Source of the DNA: Amphirosellinia nigrospora
Taxonomy: Eukaryota; Ascomycota; Sordariomycetes; Xylariales; Xylariaceae
DNA: 64,000 bases
Assembly: GCA_004123355.1 (NCBI GenBank)
Contig: SCHM01000001.1
Span: 3,154,001-3,218,000, forward strand
Reading direction: 5' to 3'
Of this stretch, positions 62,061 through 64,000 are shown piece by piece. Numbering within the stretch: the first letter of the stretch is position 1; every line of letters starts with the position of its first letter. Below the pieces are notes generated by a model. That model was not told where the DNA came from, did no database searches, and saw nothing but the letters and a program-made list of their open reading frames with translations. Both the position numbers and the translations under genes were made by a program.

Positions 62061-64000
62061 ATGGTTAACTACGACCACTTCGCGAGGACTGAGGAACTTG
62101 ACTCGTATAGACAACCTCGACCTTTGAGACAACCTAACATTCGGCCGGCCCAACAAGCTTGGTACCCTCCAGCCCACTACCATCACTACCCTGGGGCTCC
62201 TTATCCGCAGCTCCCAACACAACGGGCGCCCGGTATGTGGGACAACTTTGATCCCCTTGACGAAGAAGAAGAGCTTCAGCGGAGGAAGAAGGGAAAGGAG
62301 CTCGTACCGATCAGACCGTTCATGAACGGGCCTCCGCCGTCATGGGCTTATCCAGGAGGATATGGCATGGGAGCCTACGGACCTATAGGTTTACCACCAT
62401 GGCAACCTACGCCCTTGCCACCGATTCCATTACATGGTCAGTTGGAATACCTCGAGGAAGCCTACTAAACATGTCCGTCACGATGATCAGCAGCTGGAGA
62501 GCGACCGGAAGTATGGTGCTCCAAGCCCAGAGCTAGAGATCACGGTCAATCGGAGGTTGATGGGATTCTGACACCAAATTCTGGCGATCTCACGGTGCAT
62601 CTCACTATGGACCTTGGGGAGGACCTAGAGCACCATCTCGACGAATTAAATCGCCTATCTAGGCTTGGGCATTTTTTATCAGCGAGAGAGATCTTCGATG
62701 AGAACCTGCAGCATCATAGCGATAATCCCTATGTCCTTCGTTCAGTACGCCGACCTGCTGCTCCACCAGGGCGACCTAAAGGGAGTTACGCTCCTCAAAG
62801 ATGACGTGATGTATAAACGCGAGGGAGAGGAGCTGGAATCGGAAGAACTCAAAATCTTGCGTGTCAACTTTCAGCTATTGACGATGCTAGCTAAAAGTTA
62901 CACTTTAGACACACTGAGTGATGTTCCTGCTGTCTTTGAGGAAGCAATCAGTGTCTTGACCGCGATAGACCCAGATAAACCTATTAGTTCAACTGAAGTG
63001 AGTTGTTATTTCTTTCATAATGAAACACGGGTGGCTAATTCTTAGGTTGGGATTTTTGCCCTCGTCATTCGGCTTACAGGCCACCCGGTGCTCAATTCAA
63101 AGTGGTTAAGGTACGGGCCAGGGCCTTAGATGCGATCTCTACCGGCCAGTCCCAGCTTTACCAGACTCTGCTTCGCCAGGGACGCATATGGGACTTTCAC
63201 GACCTGTTTGTCTTAATGCCCACTCTCGAGGACATTAAAGCATTTACCTACGACATCTTTAAAAAAGATTTGATTCCTAGTTTGGAGCTTCTGGTTTCTG
63301 ACTGTCAGACTCAATCCACGGGTACGATGCTTCAACCACGTTGGGTCTATTGAGCTTGATGACTCACATTCTTCTGGAGCCTGTTGGTGCTACGGAGAAA
63401 GAATGCCTCGACATTTTCAAAATATGCCTACCTCTAGGTATATCGATTGCGGAAAATGACCCGAGTAATCTGAAGTCGCGCCCATACTTACGCCTATTGC
63501 TTGCCAAATCCCGGTTCGCTGAGACGGCCAGCCGGCAAGCCATCGATTCGCTCACGGGCCAACTTCAATCTTCACAGGGAAATATCTTATCAACCTGATA
63601 TTGCTCTATTGCAGTTAGTCCCTTTGGGAAATGAAACCCCGCAATGGACCCCAGCGACCAACTGCAGAACTCAAAGACCCAGTAAGGCTCGTTTTGAGGA
63701 GCGCGATTGAGCTTGGGACTTAGAGACCGAAGTTCTGGCGCGACGGGAACTCATTAGACTGTCTCACAACCACGGAGCGAATTTGACATGCTTTGTAATT
63801 TGCAAGTATCTCAAGGAGACCGAAGTGGCTATGGCTCGACCTTGGCTTAAAGTATCTCGTCTCAAACACAAATGCGGAAAAGGAAGATTTAGCCATTGCT
63901 ATTTCCGACTCTTGTCTAAAATTGCGTCTACTGACTACTTGGATTCTTCCTGTGAATGATTCTTAGCATGATACTTTACAAGCTAGAGGGCAGATCGCCC
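62061..64000 (+). CDS. Conserved fungal protein of unknown function, 5' part, runs off the window
   Basis: ATG 62061 begins MVNYDHFARTEELDSYRQPR, followed by a Pro/Tyr/Gly-rich disordered region (to about residue 135) with the acidic block NFDPLDEEEELQRRKKGKEL. After a base loss near 62466 it continues HDDQQLESDRKYGAPSPELE, and after another near 62556 RRFDGILTPN, then LTVHLTMDLGEDLEHHLDEL, NRLSRLGHFLSAREIFDENL and VQYADLLLHQGDLKGVTLLK, a helical repeat-like (TPR-style) body. A GT-AG intron follows ISSTE (63001 to about 63044). Further readable exon sequence (RGRIWDFHDLFVLMPTLEDI) reaches the window end with more frame changes. Function unknown; helical repeats suggest a scaffold or a signal-transduction protein. 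Confidence 0.65.

Overview
This is nuclear DNA of a filamentous ascomycete, most likely a Sordariomycete. Genes carry short 50-115 nt spliceosomal introns, and the protein families are fungal: an Spc34 DASH subunit, a Neurospora-type nuclear ATP synthase subunit 9, a fungal rhodopsin/SAT4 membrane protein, fungal alcohol oxidase and F-box genes. Genes lie on both strands without operons.

Layout. 0-7 kb: the 3' end of an anion:cation-symporter transporter, an SPT10-like acetyltransferase/DNA-binding protein, and the chaperonin subunit CCT7. 8-13.5 kb: a monocarboxylate-type transporter and a GMC alcohol oxidase, both on the plus strand. 13.5-32.8 kb is gene-poor, AT-rich and accessory: a fungal-rhodopsin fragment, an unrecognised signal-peptide/membrane protein, a secreted aspartic-protease-like protein, an orphan 163-residue protein, and a DsbA-family oxidoreductase. 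32.8-64 kb is the housekeeping-rich half: ATP9, an intron-containing tRNA-Arg(CCG), an acidic-tailed protein, an SDR, a MYST acetyltransferase (SAS2-like), proteasome subunit RPN3, TFIID/SAGA subunit TAF12, a conserved serine/acid-rich protein, SPC34, a small hydrophilic protein, an F-box protein, a GNAT acetyltransferase, and two divergently transcribed conserved fungal proteins of unknown function, the last running off the window.

The strongest window-wide observation is technical. More than 25 single- or double-base indels, mostly lost bases in G/C or A/T runs, break otherwise well-conserved reading frames, including essential genes (CCT7, TAF12). ATP9, RPN3, SPC34 and the SDR are intact. 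Residual homopolymer error in the assembly explains this better than mass pseudogenisation. I therefore give whole-gene spans and note where the frame changes.

Functionally the window is a mixed neighbourhood, not a pathway cluster. Chromatin and transcription (SPT10-like, MYST, TAF12), protein quality control (CCT7, RPN3, F-box) and mitosis (SPC34) sit beside accessory transport and oxidation genes. I saw no CRISPR array, no intact transposon, no rRNA and no secondary-metabolite backbone gene. No clearly new biological system could be demonstrated. The best leads are the SPT10-like protein with an integrase-type zinc finger and a very His-rich tail, the DQGS-type protease, a triple 10-bp-phased ACGCGT site, and recurrent ACCTAGGT palindromes.
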